Shown here piece after piece: positions 10,847-21,900 of a DNA stretch of 64,000 nucleotides. The notes below the pieces were generated by a model. That model saw only the letters and a program-made list of their open reading frames with translations, searched no databases and was not told the DNA's origin. The translations under genes were made by a program, and so were the position numbers. Every line of letters starts with the position of its first letter. Positions within the stretch are counted from its first letter, which is position 1. This stretch comes from Benincasa hispida (lineage: Eukaryota > Streptophyta > Magnoliopsida > Cucurbitales > Cucurbitaceae): positions 92,721,307-92,785,306 of the forward strand of contig NC_052349.1 of assembly GCF_009727055.1 (NCBI RefSeq), read 5' to 3'.

Positions 10847-13800
10847 TACTTTCTCAACATCAAAACATGGAAGACATTATGAACGAAAGACAATGCTAGA
10901 GGTAATGCCAACCGATAAGCTACAGGGTCAATTCTTTCCAAGACCTCAAAAGGTCTAATGAGTCTCAGACTCAACCTTTTCTTGCCAAACCTCAGAATAC
11001 CTTTCGTAGGTGCCATTTTAAAGAACATTTTAACACCAGTCTCAAATTTCATATCCTTACGTCTCACATCGGCATAGCTCTTTTTTCTGCTCTGAGTTGT
11101 TTGCATACGAACCCTGGTCTTCTGTATTGCCTCATTCGTGGTCTGCACTAGTTTAGGTCCTAGTAATTTCCTCTCTCTTACCTCATCCCAACATAGAAGA
11201 CTTGCAACTCTTTCCATATAGGGCCTCGAATGGTGACATCCCAATAGTGGACTGGTAGCTGTTATTATAAGCAAACTCCATTAAATGCAAGTGAGTATCC
11301 CAACTTCCTAAAAACTCTATGGCACAGGCACACAATATATCTTCCAATAGCTGATTCAATCGCTCTGTATGCCCATCAGTCTGTGGGTGAAAAGTTATAC
11401 TGAAATCCAACCGGGTCCCCAAAGCTGCTTGAAGGCTCTTCTAGAAGTTAGACGTGAAACGAGGGTCTCTATCCAACACAATGGACAAGACGCTTCGTGC
11501 AATCTCACCACCTCTTTCATGTATATCCGTGCCTACTTATTTACTAAAAAGGTGGACTTTTCAGGTATGAAATGTACTAATTTAGTAAGTCTGTCTACCA
11601 CAACCCAAATCATAGTGAAACCTTTCTCTGTCCGTGGCAATCCCACAATAAAGTCCATAGACACATGCTCCCACTTCCATTCTGGCACACTCAATGGTTG
11701 TACCAACCCTGCTGACTTCTGCCTCGGGGCTTTCACCTGCTAGCACACCAAGCACTTACTTATGAACTCCGCAATCTCTCTTTTCATATCATTCCACCAA
11801 TAATAACGTTTCAAGTCCCGATACATCTTGGTGCTGCCGGGATGAATCAAGAACAAGGAACTGTGAGCCTTTGACAACAACTCATTCTTAATATCATTAT
11901 CTACTGGCACGCACAAACGTCCCTGATAAAGAAGACCACCTTCTGTTGATACCGAGAATTCGCCATCCTGGCTTGACTCCACCCTACAAACTCTCTTCTC
12001 TAGATAAGGGTCACAATGTTGCATATCAATAATTCTCTGCCTTAGACTCAGTTGCATTGACAACTGCTCTAACTATGTCGTGACCTTTCCCACTACTACT
12101 ACAATCTTTGCCTGCTCTAGCTCCTTGCACAATTGAGTCTGTCTAGTAATGAGGGCTGCTGAATGAGCCACCTTTCAGCTTAGGGCATCTGCCACTAAAT
12201 TTGCCTTTCCTGGGTGGTACAAAATTTTGTAATCATAATCCTTCACCAGCTCTAACCACCTTCTTTGCCTTATGTTCAACTCATTCTGAGTGAAAAAGTT
12301 CTTTAAACTCTTGTGGTCGGTGAAAATCTGTATCTTCTCTCCATATAAGTAGTGCCTCCAGATCTTGAGAGTGAAAACCATTACTGCTAATTCCAAGTCG
12401 TGTGTGGGATAATTTTGTTCATGCTTCTTTAATTGATGTGAAGCATAAGCAACTACTCTGCCCTGGTGCATCAATACGCATCCCAAACCTTTCTTGGACA
12501 TATCACTGTAAATGAGAAAACTACCTGATCCATCTGGTACTATAAGAACTGGGGCTAAAACCAACCTCTACTTGAGATCTTAGAAACTGCTCTCACAAGC
12601 CTCATTCCAAATGAAAAGGGGTCCCTTTCAGGTCAACTGAGTCAATGGGGTGGCTATGTGAGAGAATTCCTTTACAAATCGTCTATAGTAGCCTGCTAAC
12701 CCCAGGAAACTGCGCATCTCACTGACTGTGGTTGGACGAGCCCAACTCGTAATTGCCTCAATCTTTGCAGGATCCATAGAGACTCCTTCCTTCGATACTA
12801 CATGCCCTAGAAAGAACACCTGTCTTAACCAAAACTCACATTTAGAAAACTTAGCATACAACTTATTGGCCCTCAACATCTCCAAAACTTTTCGCAAATG
12901 CTCCTCATATTTGACCTCTGTCTTGGAATAAACCAAGATGTCATCAATAAAAACAATCACAAAGGTGTCGAGGAATTCCTTGAACATCTTATTCATCAGA
13001 TCCTTGAACACTGCTGGGGCATTCGTCAAATCGAATGACATCACTATGAACTCATAATGCCCATACCTCGAATGAAAAGTTGTCTTGGATTAGAGATCAA
13101 TCTTTGAGAACACCGTAGCTCCCTGTAACTGGTCGAACAATTCATCAATCCTGGGGAGGGGATACTTATTTTTTATGATCACCTTGTTTAGCTTTCTGTA
13201 ATCAATGTACAGACGTAACGATCCATCCTTCTTTTTCACAAATAAAATGGGTGCACCCCATGGTGACACACTAGAGCGTATGAAACCCTTGTCCAACAAC
13301 TCCTGCAATTGGACCTTAAGTTCCCTCAACTTTGTTGATGTCATCCTGTATGGAGCCTTCGAAATAGGGGTTGTGCCTGGCTCTAACTCAACAAAATCTA
13401 TATCCTGCTGCGGGGGCAGTCCGGGAAGATCTTCTGGAAAAATGTCTAGAAAATCTCTTACTACTAACTTTGAAGTCAATGTGACTTCAACCTCTCTAGT
13501 GTCAACCACACTGTCTATAAAACCCCAGGCTCCTTGGTCAAATAGTCTACTGGCCTTCAATGCTGAAATCACTTTGGGTAGAACCATGGCTCCAACCCTT
13601 TTAAACTTAAAACTGGCTCCTATAAAAGGGTTAAAGATGACCTCTTTATGGGAGCAATCTATGCTGGCATGATTAGCAGCTAACCAATCCATGCCCAATA
13701 TCACATCAAAGTCACGCATATCTAGAATTATCAAGGTCACATCTAATGCATGATTTGCTATCTCTACCTGACATGCCTTTATATTTTTAGTAGCTAACAT

Positions 13801-14103
13801 AATCTTTCCTGATAGAGTGGAAATAGAAAGTGCAAAGAGCAAAGGTTCTGACTCTAACATGGCATGCCTTACAAATACAGAGGATATAAATGAGTGCGAA
13901 GAGCCAGAGTCAAACAAAACTAAAGCATGATGCCTTAAAATGGGAAGTGTACCTATCACAACTGTGCTTGACTTCTCGGCCTTGCGCCGAGTGGTAGAAA
14001 ACACTCTACCCTGTTGTTGCTGACGACTTGGGCCTCCCTGAAATGAGCTTATGGGCTGGCCCCTGGGTTCAGGCACGTTCCTCATTGGGCATTTCTCTGA
14101 CAT
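10847..14103 (-). pseudogene. G2 pol: protease to integrase (decayed, cut by G1)
   Basis: Read on the minus strand. The 14103-13090 piece has the protease site [12 protein letters not shown], then [10 protein letters not shown], then the start of reverse transcriptase ([19 protein letters not shown]). Reverse transcriptase continues at 13044-12628 with [10 protein letters not shown]. RNase H is at 12564-12175 (TDHKSLKNF). The integrase zinc region ends CLVC at about 11740, and the core follows at 11736-11533 and 11422-10847 with HPQTDGHTERLNQLLED. Stops or shifts separate all these pieces. The C-terminal tail was carried away to 133-357 by the G1 insertion. Its sequence differs clearly from G1 and G3, so it is another family. 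Confidence 0.9.
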
Positions 14104-15204
14104 AAGCCCCTTTTGACCACATCAAAAACAAACCCCAGAGCCGGCTAGGCAACGACGTCAGTGTTGCCTACCACAAGTAGTACAGATTGGTTTATCTACC
14201 TTGACAGTCACAACTTAAGAGCCCTACTGTCCCCACTGACGTGAAGCATTAACTATGTTCTGGTTCATTTGTTGATGCTCAGGAGCCCTTGGCTCATCCT
14301 TCCTTTTCTGACTTGTAGAGGTCCCAATCTCGAGCGACTTATTGTACTCTTCTCCCTCCTAGGAGTCAGTATCAATCCTTATGGTGGCCCGAAGTGCCGC
14401 AACATATGTTTTGAGGTCTAAGGCATATACCATACCTCGCAGTTCGCTCCTCAGACCCTGGATGAACCTCTCTGTCCTTGTTGCCTCGGTGGCTACTAGC
14501 TTAGAAGCAAAGTGGGACAGCTTATCAAATTTCTGCTCGTATTCCTCTACTGCCTGCTTGTTATACCTAGTCTTGGCTGAAAAATACTTCTTATAAAAAC
14601 GCTCATTTAACTGCTTCTAGGTTGCAAGTTCCCCACCAATATCAATCATTTTCTTTGCTGAATGCCACCAAATCTCTACGTTGCCATTCAGCATGAAAAC
14701 TGCACATTGGAGCTTGTGCTCCTCTGGGCACCTCATAAAATGGAAAATCTTCTTAATCGATGACAACCACACCTCTGCTTTAGTGGGACCCTAATGATCC
14801 ATCAAAGGAGCGAGAGTCAAATTTCCTGAAATCCCTCAAATGCTTAGCCTCAAGAGACAGGCCCTGCATATCTTTATTTTGTGGTCGGGCCTACTATAAC
14901 TGCTCAGGTGGCACCTGTCCTTCTAAGCCTGGTTCTAGGTAGCCTATCCTACCATCGTGTTACGGATCAGCTCCTGCAGTCTTTCCATCAAGGAGGATGC
15001 AATGACTTCACTAATTCTTGCTTCCATTGCTTTCTCATCAACTTGGGTCATAGGTGGATTCAGAGCTGTCGGGACGGTTTGACTACCCTCGGCCCCCTCT
15101 TCCTACATCCCTGAAGAGGGAGGGTCCTGAACTTGTAGATGTTGCACTTGAGGGTCCTAAACCCCTCTTCTAGCAGTCTTTCTTGCTCTAAGTTTAGGTG
15201 CCAT
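14104..15204 (-). pseudogene. G2 gag (decayed)
   Basis: A likely start ATG is at 15204-15202 (MAPKLRARKTARRGV, then a stop). Downstream the minus strand reads as a gag core with FDGSL, WLSSIETIFRYMRCPEEHKL, then WWHSAKKM and EYEQKFDKLSHFA, interrupted by several stops. Near the end a CCHC-like stretch, CF-stop-CGQKG then SEKCP, leads into the protease region. It would have encoded the particle protein. The piece is too broken to be expressed. Confidence 0.78.
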
Positions 15205-15410
15205 GTCCTGTCACGAACTCATAAATTAGCTCTCTACCTCTGGGTCTTTCTCAGAAAACATGCTACTGAAACATTATATCACTAATCTCATATATGTACT
15301 GAAAACTTTCATTAGTAGGACATACCTGGCGATGACGAGAAATCTGTTATTGGGCCACAAGGACTACCTAGACTTACATTGTAAGTCAGTCTTCAGAACC
15401 TAAAACATGG

Positions 15411-15422
15411 GCTCTGATACCA
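15411..15422 (-). other. G2 primer-binding site (initiator-tRNA-Met type)
   Basis: On the minus strand this reads TGGTATCAGAGC, an exact match to the usual plant site for the initiator methionine tRNA. It lies two bases inside the 5' LTR boundary (15425). Confidence 0.9.
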
Positions 15423-15424
15423 AC

Positions 15425-17841
15425 TGTAACGACCTGACCCCCTAGGACTCAAGCTAGGCCGTTACTAAACACATGCATGCATGGAACTTAAAATGACACC
15501 CTTTTATAGTGAAATAAATGCTAAATAAATAAGGTAAATTCAAAAGACCTTCATTAAATTCAAATATTAAAAACAAACAATAGGGTACCTATAAATCATA
15601 AATGATAATAAATAGGTCTGGAAACAAATCTTAATAGTAAGTTTCAAACATCAAAGCTGAAAGTTGAAAAACATGAAAAGAAATCTAAATATCATGAGCG
15701 GAAGCATAGAATTGGTCCCAGTGGTTGGATCACGGATTCTGTTTGTTAATCGCTGGCGCATCTCTACCTTTACTTGAAACAACAACATGAGAAAAGATGA
15801 GTATAAAATACTCAGTAAGTAACCCCACTACTGGGGTCAAGCTAGCCATCTATGTCCTCTAGATGCCTACTTTTAGTGGAACATATAACTTCTCTCGTCC
15901 TCATGAGATACATACATACATGAAAAACTGTTTTTTATCCTAATGTAGTTAAGTATGCCCACTACCTCTAGTAAGCCCCGTAGGACCCACAACCTCTGGT
16001 GAATCTCGAAGGAAAGCACCACCTCTAGTGAATCCTGAAGGAAACACGACCTCTGATGGATCTTGAAGGAAACCACCACCTCTAATAAATCTCGAAGGAA
16101 ACACGACCTCTGGTGAATCCCGAAGGAAACACAATCTTTGGTGAATCCCGAAGGATAACAATACCTCTAGTGAATCCCGAAGGAAACACAACCTTTGGTG
16201 AATCCCGAAGGATAACAACACCTCTAGTTTATCCCGAAGGAAACACAATCTTTGGTGAATCCCGAAGGATAACACCACCTTTAGTGAATCCCGAAGGAAA
16301 CACAACCTCTGGTGAATCTTGAGGGAAACACAACCTCTGGTGAATCCCGAAGGATAACACCACCTCTAGTGAATCTCGAAGGAAACACAACATCTAGTGG
16401 GCATCTAACTAATCAGTGAGGACATTATCACAATCTTAACATCACAAGTATCACAACATGGTTCTATAACATACATATACGTCTCAACATCATAGTTCTA
16501 CGGCATACATATACATCTCAACATCATGACTCTATAACATACGTATACGTCTCAACATTCTCAAATCAACTACAACCTCATGAAATCAAATATTATCCCA
16601 TGCTAGCATTCAAGTATCTATGTGAACAATTAATCTTTCAGATCCTCATATAAGAATATACATCGGTTATACTATACTATCAGTCTATCATGCGGTCGTT
16701 TTGTCATAATATCTATCTATCATGCTAGCATACATCTAGTGGCTGGCCCATGGGCAGTTTCCAGTAGTGAGATTACTTACCTTAGTCGAAAATTCACAAA
16801 TAAAATTAGACCACCAAACGAAACCAGAAACTCCAAGTAACGACCCTAAATTAAGAACACAACCAAGCTTTACAATTAGTACCCAAGCCTAATTCCAACA
16901 CCTCAAATTGCCATGAACCAAACAATCTTACCCATAAATTAATGAAACCCCTTCCAACCCTCCTCGACAACACCCTTTTGGCTTCCAAGCTTTTCCTACA
17001 ATCCCACTTTAAATCTGAACGAAGCATATCAATGATTGAACCACGATACCATGGCCAAGAGATTTAATGAAAAACAAAAGAATACCGACTCACCAAAACT
17101 ACTATATCTGGCGAAACCCAACGATGACGGCAGCGGCAGATAGCGGATAGAGGGTGTGGGCAGAACGGACGAAACAATTCGGTGCTGGCTAGACGAATGA
17201 CGTGCTGTAGTGGACGGACGCGCGGCTGATCTAGCACACGAATGGTCAGCTTCAGAGCTGGTAGTATCCGGCGCGACGTCAATATGGAATAGCTGGGCAG
17301 ATCTGGCGCGAGCGAACCGGTGGGTGACGCTGAGCGGCTGAGGCTGAGGCAGGGAGGGTGGCGCAGGTCTTCGGCTAAGAGTTATGGCGTCGCTCGGCTT
17401 GTTCATACGTGAAAGTTGGTACGGCTTCAATGACGGTTGGATGCGAGTGGGACGAGCGGTCGACGACGCCGGACTTTAGGGTTGGGTGATATGGAAAGAA
17501 GAGATAGAGACAGGGTGGCTGCACGTGAAAGTTGAGGGGAAGGGAAAGGGGAAGAAAAAGAAAAAAAGAAAAGAAAAGAAAAGGAAAGAATTTAATAAAA
17601 AAATAGTATATTTTATTTTATTTTGTTTTGTTTTATTCTTTCCTTAATCCATATTATTTCTTTAAATTCCCTCCCTTTCCAAGATGGAATTAATTCTTGC
17701 CATCAATTTCCAACATAAATAATTTCCAAACGTCAATGATTAAATTTCTGCAATTACACTTAAAGTCCAAAATTCAAAAAAAGCCCTCAATTAATAAAAA
17801 TTATTGAAATTACATTAATATTAAAAATTCGGGGTGTTACA
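15425..17841 (-). repeat. 5' LTR of G2
   Basis: 2417 bp between TGTAACGACC and GGTGTTACA. It carries a long array of 28-30-bp units (15963-16410), a shorter set of three related CATACATATAC units (about 16460-16555), and a GC-rich stretch at 17090-17480. Open frames on both strands in these parts are by-products of the repeats and are not genes. Confidence 0.9.
15963..16410. repeat. Minisatellite of about 15 units of 28-30 bp in the G2 LTR
   Basis: Units read ACCTCTAGTGAATCCCGAAG plus a short tail. The tail alternates between GAAACACAA and GATAACACC types, giving a higher-order dimer of about 58 bp in the central part. Units differ by scattered point changes. There are no unique spacers, so this is a plain tandem array. 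Confidence 0.9.
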
Positions 17842-18907
17842 GTTACTCCCGGAGACATTTTGATAATTTTTCCAATTTGCTTTAAAAAACTCCATTTTGA
17901 CTCCAATGTGCCTTAAATGCTCTAATATGCACATATGCTTGATTTTATATAAATATGAACATTTAAACACATTAAACAACTTAAACCAATAAGATTAGAA
18001 AGGCTAATATAGCTTATATAGGGAGCTATCATCTCTTTAGCAAGTTCAGATTACTTTGACTACTGTGGATACTTCTTTCCTTTTCCTGTGAGGTTTAAGT
18101 TGTTATGTTCATTAGTTCTCTTCTCGTCTTGTGCTTTTTCAATGCACCTGGTGTCTCTTTTGATTGGTTCCTTTAGTTTGTCATGTAATCATTTTATTGT
18201 CATTATTGAAGATAATGACACTCATAATCCTTCGTCTATGACATTAGTTTAAACCTCCTCCCCAATTGAGGCTCATGGAGTTAGTTGTGCAATCCAATAA
18301 TAAGTTTAGTTGTTTTTTTATTGCAAACATGGGTTTTTATCTTGGTTTCATCCTTTTGTCTTGTGCTTTAACCTCAAATTATAATTTTCATTCTTTTTTT
18401 TTAATCTTCTACCACATTTGCAATAATAAATTGTTACTATCAAGATTTGAAATGTTTATGTGCAGAAATATTTTTAAAAAATTATAAAATTAAAAAAATT
18501 AATAAATAAAAATATTATACTTTTTAAACTAATTAACATATTTATTATTTATGTTAGGTAACATAGTACATATTTTCTAATTTTTGTTAGGATGTAATAA
18601 AAATGTCGATAATGTAGATACAATAGGATGTTGCCAATGTTTAATGAACATTTGGTTGGATATTAAAATGCAATAATTAATGCTGAAGTGAGCACCAAGA
18701 CTGAAGTCTGAGAAGAAACAGGTGGCCCCACTGGAAAAGATATCGGACGGATGAAATTTGTCCGAACACGTCAGAGTTAACCCTCCAAGGAAGGCCACCG
18801 CGGCCGCGCCTTCCCCCAGAGACCGAGAAATCACTTCCGTCTTCGGCTGGCGCTGACGCCTGACCACCACAATCTCTCACCACGCTTCTCCTCCGTCCTC
18901 CGTCAAA
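17842..18907 (+). promoter_or_regulatory. Upstream region of the NEF1-like gene
   Basis: About 1.07 kb between the G2 element and the start codon. The first two thirds are AT-rich with no coding signal. The last 200 bases become GC-richer and CT-rich just before the ATG, as in a plant 5' UTR. No clear TATA box could be fixed. The G2 LTR ends only about 1.07 kb upstream of the start codon, so the transposon may border or overlap the promoter. Confidence 0.5.
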
Positions 18908-21900
18908 ATGATGCCGCCGGAGCTTCAGTCCCGCTCGTTCCGCCCTTACATCTCCGCCTCTACTAGCGCCCCTTCCTTCTCCTCGATCACCAATGGCTCC
19001 CCCTACGACCAAAACCCTAATCCTTATCTCGATCGTCGCGGTTCTTCTTCTTCCTCTTCTTCAGCTTCCTCTTCCTCCAGATCTTTCAAGAATTCCCGAT
19101 TCTCCCCTTCTTCCTTCATCTACAACCCTCGAATTGCCATTGCCCTTGTCCCCTCTGCTGCCTTCCTTCTCGATCTCGGCGGCACTCCCGTTATTGCCAC
19201 TTTGACTCTTGGCCTTATGATTTCTTATATCCTTGATTCTCTCAATTTCAAGCCTGGTGCGTTTTTTGGTGTTTGGTTTTCTCTTCTTTTTTCCCAGATT
19301 GCTTTCTTCTTCAGCTCTTCGCTTAATCTCACTTTTAATTCTCTTCCTCTTGCTATTCTCGCTGCTTTCCTTTGCGCCGAGACCAATTTCCTGATTGGCG
19401 CCTGGGCTTCGCTTCAGTTCAAGTGGATTCAGATCGAAAACCCCTCTATTGTCCTTGCTCTTGAGCGTCTCTTGTTCGCTTGTGTGCCGTTTGCTGCTTC
19501 GTCTCTGTTTACTTGGGCGACTATTTCGGCTGTTGGTATGCTCAATGCTTCTTATTATCTTATGGTTTTCAATTGCATTTTCTACTGGCTGTATTCTATT
19601 CCTCGTCTCTCGTCGTTCAAGAACAAGCAAGAAGCGAAGTTTCATGGTGGAGAGATCCCTGATGATAATTTGATACTTGGTCCTTTGGAGAGCTGCATTC
19701 ATACCTTGCATCTTTTGTTTTTCCCTCTGCTTTTCCACATTGCATCTCATCACTCGGTGGTATTTTCTTCCGCTGCTTCCGTGTGTGATTTGCTGCTTCT
19801 GTTTTTCATTCCATTTGTCTTTCAACTGTATGCATCGACGAGAGGTGCACTTTGGTGGGTCACTAAAAATGCCAATCAAATACACAGTATTCGGGTTGTC
19901 AATGGCGCTGTTGCTTTAGTTGTTGTAGTTGTCTGTTTGGAAATTAGAGTTGTTTTCCACTCCTTTGGGCGCTATATTCAGGTGCCACCGCCGTTTAATT
20001 ACCTACTCGTGACTATAACAATGCTCGGAGGGGCAGCTGGAGCTGGTGCTTATGTTATGGGTATGATCTCGGATGCTTTTAGTACGGTGGCGTTCACTGC
20101 TTTGGCTGTGATAGTTAGTGCTGCCGGAGCAATTGTTGTGGGTTTTCCAGTAATGGTACGTCAATAATTTTCTATGATTTGAATATGTTGCATTTTTTTA
20201 ATCTAAGTACTGGGATGAATTTTATTGCATGTTTTGTGGTTGCAGTGCATGTATTGCTTCATCTTGATATGTAAACTATGCTCCGCAGTAAAGTTGCTTA
20301 TGTAGATTTTTGGTCGAGGTTCATGGTGGATGTAGTTTTGCTTATGCTTTAAATGAAAAGTTGAGCCATCGTTTCTTGAGGCAGGAAGCAGGGATTTCTT
20401 TAGTATCATAGGCTTTCTTCTCTAAACGGGGGAGAGTGGCTTTGATTGAGTCAGTGGTGAGTGGAATTTCGTTATACTACCTTTGCCAATTTAAGATGCC
20501 AATCTCCATGAGTAAGGACTGTAAGGTTTGTGAGCAACTTCTTGTGGGAAAGGGTGGATGACCGGGAGGAGCTCACTTAATGAAGTGGGAGGTTTTTTTT
20601 GAAGCCTATGGAGAGTGAGCTGGGGGCTTAGGTGTCCGGAATCTGCGGTTACGTAATGAGGTTCTTTTGGCAGAATGGTTGTGGTGCTTCCACTTGGAGC
20701 CTAATTCTTTGCTGCAAAGGATTATTGTGAGTAAGTATGGCCCTCATCTTTTTGAATGGGAATGAGGTGGTAGCTTTAAGGGTTCTTGTAAGAGTCCCTT
20801 GGTTTACTTTTTCCACTGGTGTTCCTATGTTGACTTATTTTGTTAAATGCTTCATCAGGGATGGGTCGGGTGCTTATTTCTGGGAGGATTTCTAGGTGGG
20901 AGAGAAATCTGTGTGTTTCATTCCCTCATCATTATCATTTGTTTAATAAGAGGTTGCATTTTGTTTGGTGGCTTTTGTTTTGCCTTCCTCTAATAGCTTT
21001 AACTCTCTTTCCTTGGGTTTTCATGCCACCTTACTGGTCGAGAGGCTGGAGAGGTGGTTTTTATTATTTCTAATTAGTTTACTTCTCTTGGGAGAAGGGA
21101 TTTTAGGTCTTAGGTCTTGAAGCCCTCCGATGGCTTTTCCAGTAGCTTTTTCTTTTGGATTCTTTGTGCCCCTTCTCCTCCTTAGGGAACCTTTGTGTTT
21201 TCCTCTATTTGAAAGGTCAAAATTTCTAAGAAAGTGAAATTCTCTGTCTTCCAAGTTTTGCATGGGGAGTGCATACTCAAGATTGTTTCCATAGGCTTTC
21301 CTCCATGGTGTGTTCTGTAGAGGACAGGAGAAGGATTTGAACCATTTGCTTTGGTGTTGTGATTTTGCTAACTCTATGTTGAATGGTTTCTTTAAGGCTT
21401 TTGGGGTTGCGTCAGTTTGTAATAGCAGTTGTTTCTTGATGTTTGAGGAGGTGCTCTTGAACCTTCTTTTTTATAACAAAGTTAGGGTTCTTTGGGAGTT
21501 TTGCTTTTTTGCCTTGTTGTGGGCTTTTTGGCTTGAGAGAAGCTGTAGAATTTTCTTTTTTCTTTTTTGGGGGGGTGGAGAGGTTGAGGGGGAGGATCTT
21601 TGGGATTTGATTAGGTTTAATTCCTCCTTATGGGAGTTTGTTAATAGGGTCTTTTTTTGTAACTATCAGCTTAGCCCTATTCTTTTGGGTTGAGACCCTT
21701 TTGTGTAATTGGGTGTAGGGGTTGCTTGTTTTCTTTATGCCTTTGTATATCATTTCATCTTTCTCAATGATGAAAGCTTGGTTTCTTATATAAAAAATAT
21801 CATGTTTTTTTTTGTAAGAAACAAACCAATCAAGTGTTTCTTTGAAGATTTCTCTCAAGGGATGTAATGTATCAAGGAATGAGTTCAGACATTGCATTCT

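Larger units (their letters stand above)
1..17841 (-). mobile_element. Ty3/gypsy LTR retrotransposon G2, left end outside the window, split by G1
   Basis: A minus-strand gypsy element. Its 5' LTR (15425-17841), primer-binding site, gag and pol lie to the right. The last part of pol (133-357) and the first 90 bases shown of the 3' LTR lie to the left of the inserted element G1. Domain order on the minus strand is gag, protease, reverse transcriptase, RNase H, integrase, chromodomain-like tail, the order of Ty3/gypsy chromoviruses. LTR ends are TGTAAC and GTTACA. The bases after the right LTR are GTTAC (17842-17846), but the partner target duplication lies outside the window. Many stops and frameshifts make it non-autonomous. 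Confidence 0.9.

Noticed and set aside
15949..16322. Repetitive open frames on both strands
   Set aside because: Direct products of the minisatellite unit.
15963..16410. Regular 28-30-bp repeats resembling a CRISPR array
   Set aside because: Units are back to back with no unique spacers, they lie inside a plant retrotransposon LTR, and there are no cas genes.
17029..17430. 133-residue minus-strand open frame, Pro/Ser/Arg-rich
   Set aside because: Lies in the GC-rich part of the G2 LTR with no recognisable domain. An overlapping frame is also open.
19061..19885. 274-residue antisense open frame
   Set aside because: It is the complement of NEF1 exon 1, whose hydrophobic and Ser-rich codons give an open antisense frame of charged residues.
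20840..21073. Small plus-strand open frame as an alternative NEF1 exon
   Set aside because: Translation fits a LINE reverse transcriptase tail, and exon 1 joins exon 2 in frame without it.
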